Shown here one piece after another: positions 22,083 to 32,002 of a stretch of 64,000 nucleotides of DNA (within the stretch, counting starts at the first letter, position 1; the number at the start of each line of letters is the position of its first letter). Location of the stretch: the NCBI GenBank assembly GCA_905178155.1, contig CAJINV010000007.1:1248627-1312626 (forward strand), given 5' to 3'. The translations under genes and the position numbers were made by a program. Below the pieces are notes generated by a model. That model was not told where the DNA came from. It saw only the letters and a program-made list of their open reading frames with translations, and ran no database searches. This stretch comes from Amoebophrya sp. A120. Lineage: Eukaryota > Sar > Dinophyceae > Syndiniales > Amoebophryaceae.

Positions 22083-22706
22083 GAAATTTCAACGATGAAA
22101 AAATAAAAAAGGAAGCGAAGATGAAAATGACCTGTGATGACTTCTGCGCCTCGAAGTGTGTGATTTTTTGAGCGAGAGAATGGTCTGTAATATCGTTACA
22201 GTCGGAGAAGGGAACTTTTTTGCCAGAAGCAACATCTCCACTCGCTCCGCCTTGGCGGCGGCGCGCGTGCAGTTCTTGCCGTGCGCAGAACTCGTGTCTG
22301 GTTCATCGACGCGCCACTCTAGACTGTCGAAAACAGTGGCACTTTTGTGATCGTTCGCGAGCGTGTTCGGCATGATCGGTGATTTTTCCGAAAGGACATT
22401 TTCTTGCGGCGCTCTGCTGCTCACTCCGGCGGCGTCGCTCGGGGTGAGGCAGAGAAGCTGTTTTCTACATTACTTAGAGGAATCTGTTGTACATTGAAAG
22501 TCGCTGAATGCCGAAAAGCTAATATGGCTGATGTCGAAGTGTGATCCTGATATGTCACCGTGAAACCTTTCTTGTTTGCTGTTTTTTACCTCGACAAGCG
22601 GCGCACGTAGAGGGTTGCAGGACCATCACCTAGATTTGTAGGGAATGAAATATTTCCTTTGAGGATCTACTAGCAAAAGTGCTTCATTAAAAAGAACCAG
22701 TTGACC
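22083..22706. other. Intergenic spacer (contains dispersed repeat copy 2)
   Basis: Short spacer. The first half holds the repeat at 22120-22275; the rest shows no gene. Six bases of CAGTTGACC precede the next start. Confidence 0.5.
22120..22275. repeat. Diverged dispersed repeat, copy 2 (after a stop codon)
   Basis: Partner of 18808-18975; it begins 38 bases after the probable stop at 22082. It contains GTGATGA near 22134, which looks like a C box of a C/D snoRNA, but copy 1 lacks it and no D box or guide is evident. Confidence 0.55.
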
Positions 22707-25700
22707 ATGTTCACGGGCGTTTTCCTGTTTGGCGGGTTCATTTTCTTTTCCGTGTACCGCCATTTTGTCACGTACAGCAGCTCTCTGGCCGGCAGCTGGT
22801 GGGCGGCGTATTACCTGTGGTTCTACCTCTTTCTGCTATTGCTCTTTTGCGTGGACCTGTACCATATGCCTTGCAGATATGATGTCTGGGTCGTCTGGAA
22901 GAGTTCCTGATGCGGATTCGGGAGCCGGCAAAAATTTGTATTGTATGAGTTCCAAATGAAGCTGTCCATTTCGTGCTGCGCAAGTGGAGAATTTCTCATG
23001 CGGGGTAGGCATGAAGATCAAGAGGCCTTCGCCTTCTGCGCAAAACCTGTAAAATAAATGCTTCTGAGTGCAGTACTAGAGACCAGGTGGACCACCATTT
23101 TTGCGTGATCCAAAAGATGCATGACAAACTAATGCACTTTCTTCAAGGAGACCCAGAGGTATTTGCCGTGCATATACCATGTGTACCGTTACGAGATCGT
23201 GGAGTACGATTGGCTTACCGCAACGGACAAGTTTGGCATCGGGCTCCTGCCCGAGGACGAGCAGAAGCGGTACTTTTTGCCGAACTGGCTGCGGCTCTGC
23301 TCCCTCACCACGCCCATCTTCGTCATCTTGGTGTTCCTCATCTCATTGGTGCACACCATGCAGCACCACTGGCACATTAGCGCCGTGCTTGGGAAGCGGT
23401 GGCAGCACATCGTCGCGGAACGAGCGAAGGCGTCCGGGGGTGCAGGAGCCGCCCCCACTTTCCCGCAAGTTGTACCAGAAGAGGGAGGCGAGCACGAGCA
23501 AGGGGGCGATGTTGGTCCACCGTCGACGCAGCTGGAGGACAAGAACTCGCAGTTCTATCAGGACCTGCAAGAGTATTTAAACTTTCACACCAAGAGCAGC
23601 AGCGATACGGAACAGCATCAAGTCGGAGGTCTGGAAGGTATTAGTGGGAAGCAGGAGATGAAAAGGAAAAATGTCAAGAAAGTGGATCCGTATCTCGAGG
23701 CGCTCTTCCCGCACGACCTGTCGATTCAAGTTATTGCACTGCCGTGTGTCTATTCCATGATGGCGTTCAAGTCTGTCGTGCGGGTTTGGATGATGATGAC
23801 TGCGTTATGCAGTGCAAACATGTAGTCTTGGTCTGGACGTCGAGGAGTGCTGAAACAAGGGGTGCGCATTCGGGATGTCGATGCAAAATGCTGTGATGCA
23901 TGAAGTGCCGGAGGGCCACATATGAGTCTCCTGCCAGGCGAAAGTCCGATTTCTCATGCTATTTATATGCATCATGTACACTTGGAGCAATTTCTCATGC
24001 CTGGCTGGGTAAGGAAATCCGTTGCTCGTGCTCCTGGGGAGACAAGCACTACTATGTTTCCGACTGAGACGTATTTGCAAAGCACATGCGTCCACGCACA
24101 ACAACAACGTGGCCGACATCGAGTCGCGGAAACAGCTATCGCAAGGGAAAAACAACTGTTTCGCCGTGAACTTGTATTGCAGAGGATGCAACCTACCACC
24201 TAGAAGTGTTTGTCTTGTTGTTGCACCACATGCAAGACAGTGGATGCGTGATACCCATGGCAGATTTTTTCATTCATGTGGAGGAAAGTTGTAATGCAAA
24301 TCGTGGAAAATAGCCAGTGTGAAACAGTTTTTTCGTGCGATAACAGCAACTGATGGACTACTACGAAAGCAACTACCAGTATGGAGGAAAAATACTGTAT
24401 GAAAAGGGTAACTTTCTTGTTTTGCAGACTATGCAAGACAGTTGCACTTGTGATGCTGGACATTCGTCATAGGCTAGTTTCGTAGGTGTGCGGTTCGCGT
24501 CTTACACACGCATATACAACAAGTCTTTATAATTTCTGTCACGCAAAACGTACAAATCGAAATCTGTGAAGCTACTCGCTCAAAAAAGTTAGAGTTACAC
24601 TGACACGGTTTCTTTCCTGGATACCCAGCTTGCGGACCTGTACGAGGCCTGGGCGATCTGGTGTTTCTCGCGGTTGTGCGTCCGACAGGTGTATGCATTG
24701 CACGTGTGTCTGTGTCTGGACGGGTGCAAGGTCGTGACGTATCCTGCGGACCACGAGACAAACGCAAACCTCTGCTGCATTGCATGAAGAGCACGATCCA
24801 ACTACTTTTTGCTACGGACAGGTGGCATTTCTCATGCAGGATAAGCATCAAGAAGCCCGCACGAAACCCGTCGCAGATGCTGCGTTCTGCACCATCCCAG
24901 ACACCCTGCGTGGGTCATGCCAAATCTCGGTGACAAACTTAGATCTGTAGAATTTTTTTTCTTGGGACGCCCGGCCCTTAGCCTTCCACCATGACAAACC
25001 TAGATCTCCTGCACAACTCGCCCAGACCCAGACATAATTGCAGTTGAGAGTGTGAAGAACATCTCGCGCCAGGAGCGGTGGGAAGGCACAGCCAAGCGCT
25101 TATTCAAACCGCTGTCCTCGATCACGCTGCTGGGGGTGCAGACCTTTGTGTTGGTCTACGGGATCAGCTGCTTCTACCAGCTCCTGCTCTCCGTGTTGAA
25201 GAAGACGCTGAGCATCGACCTGGAGGACATCCCCGTGGTCGGTTCGGGCATCGAAACGGTCGCCACCTACATCAACGGCGCCGGCTTCGTACCAAGAGTG
25301 AAAACTAGTATAATCGCATGCGCGGAATAAAGTAGATAAAAAACGCGTGTGCCGCGAAGTGGTAGTGGAGAGGTTCGTGCCCTATATGTGGCTGTCAGTT
25401 AATATTTCTCCGCCACTTTTATTCGATCAAGAGCACAGGAATATCAAAATGAGTTGTACGTCCGAAGTAGATTTATGCGTGGTCATGTCTCGTCCCGATA
25501 AAGAAGATGATCACGGAACTAGTTACTTCAGTAGATAGAATCTGTTGCCTATAAAGCACTATGCGCTATAATCTACGACTACTTCACCCTTGGCATATAC
25601 CGTCGCGTCCTGTCTCGCGCTCTACAACATAATCCTGTTCGAGACGCAGTTGCATGAATGGCTCGACAAGTTCGATCCGTTTTGGAAATTCTGGGGCGCC

Positions 25701-26482
25701 AAAATTCTCGTCTCGCTCGCGTTTTTGCAGACTTTTGTGCTGTATGCTCTGCAAAAGTATCGTATTCGTACTAATCGCAGCACAGCATGACAAATCTAGC
25801 TTGTTACCAGAATCAGCATCACAAATTGCATCTTCCCTGCTGCAAAAATTTGTCATGCTATTTCTACTGGATCGATACTTTTGCAATGCATATGCGAAAG
25901 CTGATCCTCGTGGACGTATTTGGGCTGCTGACCGTGCCGCAGGAGATGCTGTTTTACTCCACACTGACGACGATGGAGTGTCTACCGATCGCGATTTATG
26001 CAAGAAAAAAACTGTCGTGTGAGTGTAAGTCAAAGTCTGTGACACAGAGCATGCAACACACTTACACTTGTCATGCTGGAAGTGCGTCATAGCCATTGTT
26101 CATAGTACGTGTTTTCACGTACTAGCTGCGCACGATGTAATGCAAAGCGAGCTCTTTGTGACGCTGCTCTTCCAGTGGTACACAGTTGGGCGTACACAGT
26201 TTTTTTTTCTTGGATACGGTTCTGCACATGAAGGCCTGGAGCCACACCAGCGAGTGGTATACGGACCCGGAGTGGATGCTCGGTAGCGCGGACGCTTCTC
26301 TCCACAACTCGCCCCGGGGTTCGGCCGCTGGGACGGCAGAAAAGCCAGACTCTAATGCGAGGAAAATAAGCCCAGGAGGTGCGCGGGGGCCGCGCGTTAA
26401 TCTGTTGGAAACTTCTAGTACGGGGGGCACGGATCACATAAGGGGGTCGTTGGTCAAACCGCTACTTGTGGAGAATCAGTAG
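22707..26482 (+). CDS. TMEM184 / OST-alpha family multi-pass membrane protein (solute transporter-like), 567 aa
   Basis: Nine exons: 22707-22865, 23181-23805, 24092-24136, 24348-24379, 24629-24691, 25055-25306, 25581-25742, 25892-25996, 26222-26482; they sum to 1704 nt with matching phases. Family hallmarks: a Pro-containing helix SIQVIALPCVYSMMAF (near 23730), DLYEAWAIWCFSRL (24635, the family YEA-x-x-xY/W-CF box), the TVASCLALYNIILF helix (25599), and FDPFWKFWGAKILVSLAFLQ (25672, the family P-x-x-KF-x-x-K-x-x-x-F-x-x-x-Q box). Seven or so membrane helices are visible. Family members move organic solutes such as steroids or sit in vacuolar or plasma membranes; substrate unknown here. A 130-residue acidic loop (exon 2) and a hydrophilic tail are extra. 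Every intron appears to be an introner, from five families. Confidence 0.85.
22866..23180 (+). mobile_element. Introner, family A
   Basis: TACCAT is duplicated (22860-22865 and 23175-23180). Left arm GATGTCTGGGTCGTCTGGAA; right arm AGACCCAGAGGTATTTGCC. Removal joins CTG TAC CAT|GTG TAC in frame. Confidence 0.88.
23806..24091 (+). mobile_element. Introner, family A
   Basis: TGCGT is duplicated (23801-23805 and 24087-24091). Left arm ATGTAGTCTTGGTCTGGACG; right arm CCGACTGAGACGTATTTGCA. Removal joins ACT GCG T|CC ACG in frame. Confidence 0.85.
24137..24347 (+). mobile_element. Introner, family H
   Basis: AACAGC is duplicated (24131-24136 and 24342-24347). Ends TATCGCAAGGGAAAAACAAC and AAACAGTTTTTTCGTGCGAT. 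Removal joins AAA CAG C|AA CTG in frame. Confidence 0.88.
24380..24628 (+). mobile_element. Introner, family E
   Basis: TACCAG and ACCCAG flank it. Left end TATGGAGGAAAAATACTGTA; right end GACACGGTTTCTTTCCTGGA. The new exons flanking it are only 32 and 63 bp. Removal joins AAC TAC CAG|CTT GCG in frame. Confidence 0.82.
24692..25054 (+). mobile_element. Introner, family A
   Basis: GTG stands at both borders. Left arm TGTGTCTGTGTCTGGACG; right arm GCCCAGACCCAGACATAATT. Removal joins CGA CAG GTG|AAG AAC in frame. Confidence 0.82.
25307..25580 (+). mobile_element. Probable introner, family uncertain
   Basis: AACT and GACT flank it, and TATAATCGCATGCGC near the left pairs loosely with GCGCTATAATCTA at the right. 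There is no GT-AG. Removal joins AAA ACT|ACT TCA in frame, giving the expected family helix. Confidence 0.6.
25743..25891 (+). mobile_element. Introner, family G
   Basis: Inverted arms GCAAAAGTATCGTA and TCGATACTTTTGC. The coding join GTG CTG|ATG CGA is required by the family sequence on both sides but is one base off a perfect TATG duplication. Confidence 0.7.
25997..26221 (+). mobile_element. Introner, family E
   Basis: CGATT and CGGTT flank it. Left AAGAAAAAAACTGTCGTGT; right ACACAGTTTTTTTTTCTTGG. Removal joins GCG ATT|CTG CAC in frame. Confidence 0.82.
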
Positions 26483-26901
26483 CGGAAGCGTGTGTGAAAA
26501 AAGAAGCGAAACAGAAGAGTGCTTTCGACCGGTGTTCTTGTGCATAGAAACAAATACACAGGACCCTCATGATTTTGTTTTTGAGGCTTCCGCTTCAATA
26601 CACAATACCTTCACGACTTGAACAAACATGTGGCGCAACAATATGTTTTCGCACAATGCTTGCGAGTGCCGTGCGTGGTCTGCACTCGAATCTTGCATTG
26701 ATCGATCTACTCCATGAAAAAAACCAAACTGTAGTCGAACAAGCGACTAATACCACGGCATGCTAGAACTTCTGTTATTTACTAACAGAAGTTGCATCTC
26801 CTGTGCGTCGAGGTGTGGACGTGTAACCTACGCTATGGAACAGCTACGTAGAGACAAGCTCTACTTTTCTTCGTAGTTCTTTTTACCCATCGTTTTGGGT
26901 C

Positions 26902-26940
<39 letters not shown>

Positions 26941-26968
26941 NAGTTCTTTTTACCCATCGTTTTGGGTC

Positions 26969-27039
<71 letters not shown>

Positions 27040-27279
27040 CTTTGGAAGTCCGCAGGGATCTGCTTTTGCCTGATCGACGTTTTTTTGCAGGTGGCTGCTA
27101 GACGATCCGCCTCTTCGCTTTGTCAGACACGTCGGCCCGCACATGTTTTTTCGATCGACCATTTATTTGTGACTAAACCAACCTTCGCGGTTTCATTTGA
27201 AGCTTGTCTCGCAGCCGCTTCGGCGTGCGGAAAAACAAGGCCGGCAGATTTTCGCATTCGTTGTGTTCCACATAGGAAA
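26483..27279. other. Intergenic spacer with microsatellite and assembly gap
   Basis: Mostly anonymous sequence; holds the GT repeat and the N at 26941. No gene seen. Short open frames over the GT repeat are artefacts. Confidence 0.6.
26875..27032. repeat. (GT)n microsatellite with duplicated flank across a gap
   Basis: GT runs at 26904-26940 and 26973-27032. The 30 bases before each run (AGTTCTTTTTACCCATCGTT...) are identical and are separated by one N at 26941. This is most simply one locus that failed to close in assembly, entered twice. Confidence 0.85.
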
Positions 27280-30200
27280 ATGGACGTCCCCTCCACGTCT
27301 CCCCACAACTATGCGGCCATCGGCAATCCCATCACCAGTCCTACGGACGCCACACCCTACTCGGGCGGGAATGGCTGGGACTATTTCCCGATGTTTTGCC
27401 CCATGCGGGCGTATATCAAATGCAAATATGTAGTCTGGGTGGTCTGGAAGCAGGTTACAACATCTGCCATGCAGGTTTCGCATGGCCCAGAGGGTCTGGA
27501 ATGGGAGCGGTCGCGTCACAAGTTTTGAGGAGGCTCCCGAATGCGCTTCCTGCATGAGAGGTGCCATCTTCTGGCGCGCCGAAAATTGAATGTCTTTTGC
27601 TGCTCGCGCAATACAGATTTTTGCATCGTCCAGACGTAGCATGACAAACTCAGCTTCTTCCAGGAGATGCAGACATGTTTGCAATGCATAGCGTGCAACA
27701 CCACCTACATCGCCTACCAGCGCCCGGAGGACCAGCCCAAGTACGTGGAGTCGACCGGCATGAACGGTTTTGTGCAGGTCATGTATATCAACCGCAAATA
27801 GACTCTGTCTGGGTTTACTGTAGGAAAGTTGCCATGCCAAGTTGTGAAGAGTGAAAATAAATGCGCTGCAATTTTTTATGCACGGCCAACTAACTATGAG
27901 AAGTTTAAGTTTTTGAGCGGCTCAGAAGTGTTGCGCATTCCGCATGGCAAACTACGTTTTTGCGTGACAAGCGATATGACGTTTATTTGGTGAGCAACTA
28001 GACCGTATGCAAATGCATCACCACCTTTACACTCCTGTCTGACGAGAAGCAGGAGAATTATCTCCAGACGTCCCAGAAGATGAGTTGCATTCCATAACTG
28101 ACATTCTGTACCAATTTTCTATCCGCGAGCAGGTGGTCATGGATGATTCGTTTTTCTACATTTTCCGCGCGCTGGCGGTGCTGGCGGAGGCCATCCGGAT
28201 TCTGGTCTGCTCCATGCGGTACGAGTTTTGCGCGGCCCAGTCGCCGGTCGATGCGTTCAACCGGTCGGACCCGTTTGCCGGCTTTGCGGCGGTGGACTAC
28301 CACACGCGCCTGCGGAACGAGGCGTGCTCCATCGCCATGAACTCGTTTTTGATCCTGCACAAGCACCTGGATGGCGTCGTGGAGCCGCTGGCGAGCGGAC
28401 GGGTGAACTTCTGCGAGGAACTGTTTTTGAAGGGCGAGCTGACGGAGATGCTGCTCAAAGTGCCCTCGGTCATTTTATCCGAGTGCACAAGCCGAAGCCC
28501 ACTGGTGCTTCCTCCTTATTTGTCATGCAGAATCCCGACAATTATAAGAGCTGCCTTTTGGCACTGTTTGCATGACAGATTGATTCTGGAAGCCCAAACA
28601 GTAGTACTACGCTAGGCACATCACCCTGTCATGCACACCAGGCTCCACGTGATGTGCTGGCTTTTGTAAATTGCTGTTGATGGTGCCAACAACATCGACA
28701 TCGTGATTCGGTACTAGCGCGGTCTGTTTAATAGTAGCCATGCAGATGAGGAAGAGGGGGAGTAAGTAGTTGTGCACCACTCGGATACCTTTTGGACACC
28801 GTCGTGAAGAAGGTCACCCGGGGGGAGACCCCGGAGGAGGACGCGGGTATTTCCAAGCCGCTAGGGAACAACGGGACGAGGTTCGATTTCGAATCTTTTT
28901 TCAACGATACCTATGAATTGCAAAAATGTCTGGGTCTGGAAGAATGCAAGATTTGTCATGCATATTTCTCATGGCCAATAATGCCTGTAATGCACGACCT
29001 AGTATGACAGGTTTTTAGAACCCTTCCTGATGCGCCTTCCGCATAAGAAATGCCGTGTCCGCGTAGCACAAACTGGACCCCTCTTGCTTGTCACGCAATA
29101 CAAATTTTCCTAGAATCCAAAAACAGCATGACAAGTTGCGACCTTCCAGACGCAGACCCAGACATTTTTGCAATGCATAATACCCGGCACTACCGTGACG
29201 TTCCCTACGACGCGCGGATTTTCGCCCACATCCGCTACCCCACTGTGTTATGCATTGCAAATTATATGTCTGGGTGTTTTTTTATTCCTGGATCTGGAAG
29301 TACATTGGCATTGCGCCTTGTGATCATACCAGATACTCGAGCACACAAAAGTTGTCTACTATTCCATAGCAGCACTGGCACTCCAATTCTTCCAGTCTCG
29401 CGAAGAACAAATGGGGAGCGGTCATGCAGGATAGTCGACATCAATGAGCAAGGGCCAAAAATGAGCAGTACACTCCTTGTAAGACGATCACTTCTACATG
29501 AAACTAGATCTGCATGACTACTTACACGATTTCATCTGCACGACTTCTCCAGAACACGACGACCAGACACGTTTGCAATTTGATGCGAGTGGAGTCCGAA
29601 TAAGATCTGCAAGCCCCTGCTGTTTGAGCCGGTGCTACCGGGATACGAGACCAAGCCGCTGGTGAACTGGCAAACCATTGTCCGGCTGTTTGAGCACCGG
29701 TGGGTCTTGAACTTCGGGGCGGCCGACGGCGCTTGCGGGGTAATCGGCGACTGGAACCACGACCCCGCGAACTGCCTGCTGCAAAACAACCGCAGTGGCA
29801 TGGTGATCGAGGGCGATAAGGACCGCATTCCGGACCTAAATGCCACCTTCTTGAACCACACCTCGCTCACACGGTTCTTTCGTCCACTGGCAATCGAGAA
29901 TGTCATCGCGGTATCCATTGCAGATGCCTACTACTACATGTCTGGATCTTCATGAAGATGTCTCCTGGATGGTGCAATAAACTTGTATTGGCAGGCGAGA
30001 AAGCGCGTGGATGCTGTCATGCACGTTGTGCAATAGTAGAAACCGCGCGGCTTCTTTCATCTTTTTGAATCATGGAAAGCCGCAGGAGCTCAATCTTATG
30101 CGGAGTTGTAGGCAATGTTGGGTGGAACTACAAGCAGTGAGAACGTTTCATCTCATGCGTGGTAGCAGTACTTAGCCGTCGTGTAAGTATCGATGTCTGT

Positions 30201-32002
30201 CGATGCCACCCAGATCATGCCAGCATAGCAAGTTTCCAGAGCCAGACACGTTTGCAATTGATGGGCGGAAATCCGACAGCACGTGGAGACGGTGGAGAAG
30301 CCCAGGCTGCGAAAAACGTTCGAAGAGATCGTTGCGAAAAACGGTCGAAGAGATGTTGGAAAAGGAGCCCCTGCTCGTCAACAAACCGCTAGCAGCGAGA
30401 AGATTTTTGCGCTCACGGAGGACAAAGCGCTCGCAGACCTCGCGTACGCCCCGGCGCTGCTCAAAATGGACATCGACAATGCCGATTGCTACTACCTGCA
30501 GACGGCCCTTCAAATCGTGAAGCCGCTGGTCATCTTCTTCGAAATCTGGGCCGACATCCCCCCGCCCTTCGACTACCGCGAGCTGCCGCGCAAACCCTAC
30601 GCCCCGGCCCCGCACCACGCACCGGGGTGCAGTTTGCAGGCGTTTGTGAACATTGGGAAGGAGTTCGGGTATTCGTTGACGGAAGTTTTACTCGAAGACG
30701 CCGTGCTGGTGCGGAACGACTTGCTGTTCGGAAAATTTGCGGACCTCGACGCCGAGGAGACGGTTTCCGAGGGAGTAAGTATCCAAGAAAAAAAGTGTGT
30801 AAGTGTAACTTTTTTGCAGAAACAGCATCACAAATTTGCTCTACATGACAGAGAAAACCTGTCATGCGTGGCTTGTAAGGGAAAACACACATGAGAAGAG
30901 GACTTCATGGCTGTCTGGCACGACAGGCGTGAGTCTGTTGCATGTTCTGCAACACAAATTTACACTTACACAGTTTTTTTCTTGCATAGTAAGCGCCCGA
31001 CTGGAGGAGTTCGTCGTACCGTTTCTCTCTGGCGTATGGAAGCGTCAGAATCGAAATTCGCAAAATCGAAAAATTTGTAATGCATAAAATGTAGGGCACG
31101 AATGGCCTGTGTTGGGGAGCAGGCAAATGAGACCGATTACAGGCCTGTTTAGGGGAAGGCGATGCGCTGCCGGAGTAGCATGACAGGAGCAGTCTTCCTT
31201 GCCTAAACAGCATGACAGGCTGGATTTTGTTGCTCCCGAAATTTGTCATGCCCCACATGGAAACTGAGGCTCCAACTGGTATCGAGTTTATGCATCACAA
31301 ACCATTTCGATTTTGTTGATTTCGATCCTGACGCTTCCATATGGCGCCGTCGAAGCGGACCTGCTTTCGACCGAAAATCTTCTGCACGAGGGACGAGGGT
31401 CGGGAGTACTAGACCACAGCGGGTCATCATCATCATCATCATCATCATCTTCACCGCCTGCAGGGACTTCTTCACTGCAGCAGGAGGATGTAGTTTACGA
31501 CACCAGTGAATTTCTGGTGACGTCGCTGGAGCAGCACCGGAGAAAGCCGGTCCCCTACGGCGTGTCGTTCTACGATCCCGCGACCGGGAGCGGCCGGGTC
31601 TACGGCCACCAGCATTTGTATTGCCAGTTCGGGAAGACGACACAGGAGAAGATGATAGGCGAGGGCAAAACTACTTCTACCACCTTTGGTGAAAGAAGTA
31701 CTTCGGCAAGCGATATTAACCGGCCCGCCTACCTCCGAAGTAATCTGACCGAATGCTACCACGACCTGGCGGTGCACGCACTGTACGCCGACGGATTTTT
31801 CTGTCACCCGCAGAGCCGCTGGCTGGTGCGACCTGACAAGATCTACCAAGTCGATTGGTCGCTGCTGATGGACCAAAACTCGCCTCTGCCATTACGGGAA
31901 AACCTGATTCATGATGTGATGCGAGCGCGGAGGTGGCACGCTGGGCTCCGGGGTGCAGCGCTGGAAAACAGGGACAGTTACTACTTGGAGTATCCGAAGT
32001 AG
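27280..32002 (+). CDS. Large protein with FkbM-type methyltransferase domain, about 800 aa
   Basis: Exons: 27280-27412, 27695-27790, 28021-28476, 28794-28911, 29185-29247, 29587-29911, 30269-30779, 30994-31034, 31347-32002. From 28098 to the TAG at 32000-32002 all phases agree (about 700 codons). The methyltransferase core lies at about residues 320-545: NFGAADGACG (SAM-binding loop), VIEGDKD (acidic residue ending the second strand), LLKMDIDNAD (strand 4 with the family K-x-D-D/N pattern), then FFEIWADIPPPF and GYSLTEV...VRNDL, as in FkbM-family O-methyltransferases. The 300 residues before it are unrecognised; the 200 after it contain a 10-residue Ser run from an ATC microsatellite. A one-base deletion near 28090-28097 is needed to connect TSQKM to ITDILYQF. 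A 25-bp tandem duplication at about 30310-30360 lies in the core without breaking it. The acceptor substrate (sugar, lipid or small molecule) is unknown. Confidence 0.75.
27413..27694 (+). mobile_element. Introner, family A
   Basis: GCGT is duplicated (27409-27412 and 27691-27694), with ends TATATCAAATGC and GCAATGCATA. Removal joins CGG GCG T|GC AAC in frame. Confidence 0.87.
27791..28020 (+). mobile_element. Introner, family A, degraded
   Basis: ATCA stands at 27787-27790 and 28017-28020. Left GCAAATAGACTCTGTCTGGG; right ACTAGACCGTATGCAAATGC. Removal joins TAT ATC A|CC ACC. Confidence 0.65.
28477..28793 (+). mobile_element. Introner, family I
   Basis: Inverted ends TATCCGAGTGCACAA and TTGTGCACCACTCGGATA; CATTT and CCTTT flank it. 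Removal joins GTC ATT TT|G GAC in frame. Confidence 0.8.
28912..29184 (+). mobile_element. Introner, family A
   Basis: ATACC is duplicated (28907-28911 and 29180-29184), with ends TATGAATTGC and GCAATGCATA. Removal joins GAT ACC|CGG CAC. The interior is close to the introner at 60222-60481, same orientation. Confidence 0.9.
29248..29586 (+). mobile_element. Introner, family A
   Basis: Left ATGCATTGCAAATTATATGT then CTGGGTG; right GACCAGACACGTTTGCAATT. Removal joins ACT GTG|GAG TGG in frame; duplication imperfect. Confidence 0.75.
29912..30268 (+). mobile_element. Introner, family A
   Basis: GCGG is duplicated (29908-29911 and 30265-30268). Left end TATCCATTGCAGATGCC then ACATGTCTGGATC; right arm CCAGAGCCAGACACGTTTGC. 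Removal joins ATC GCG G|AA ATC, keeping the methyltransferase frame. Confidence 0.82.
30310..30362 (+). repeat. 25-bp imperfect tandem duplication inside coding sequence
   Basis: TGCGAAAAACGTTCGAAGAG and TGCGAAAAACGGTCGAAGAG follow each other with a period of 25. Two overlapping frames stay open for about 30 codons here, both of plausible composition. Confidence 0.75.
30780..30993 (+). mobile_element. Introner, family E
   Basis: AGTAAG is duplicated (30774-30779 and 30988-30993), with ends TATCCAAG and TTGCATA. Removal joins GGA GTA AG|C GCC in frame. The left border also reads GTAAGT, a perfect donor-like sequence, by chance of the target site. Confidence 0.9.
31035..31346 (+). mobile_element. 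Introner, family B
   Basis: TGGCG is duplicated (31030-31034 and 31342-31346). Ends TATGGAAGCGTCAG and CTGACGCTTCCATA are perfect inverted repeats. Removal joins TCT GGC G|CC GTC in frame. Confidence 0.92.

Noticed and set aside
22120-22275. C/D-box snoRNA suggested by GTGATGA
   Set aside because: No D box, no terminal stem, and the related copy at 18808 lacks the C-box-like word.
26895-27528. ORFs rich in Cys-Val repeats
   Set aside because: They translate a (GT)n microsatellite and cross an assembly gap.
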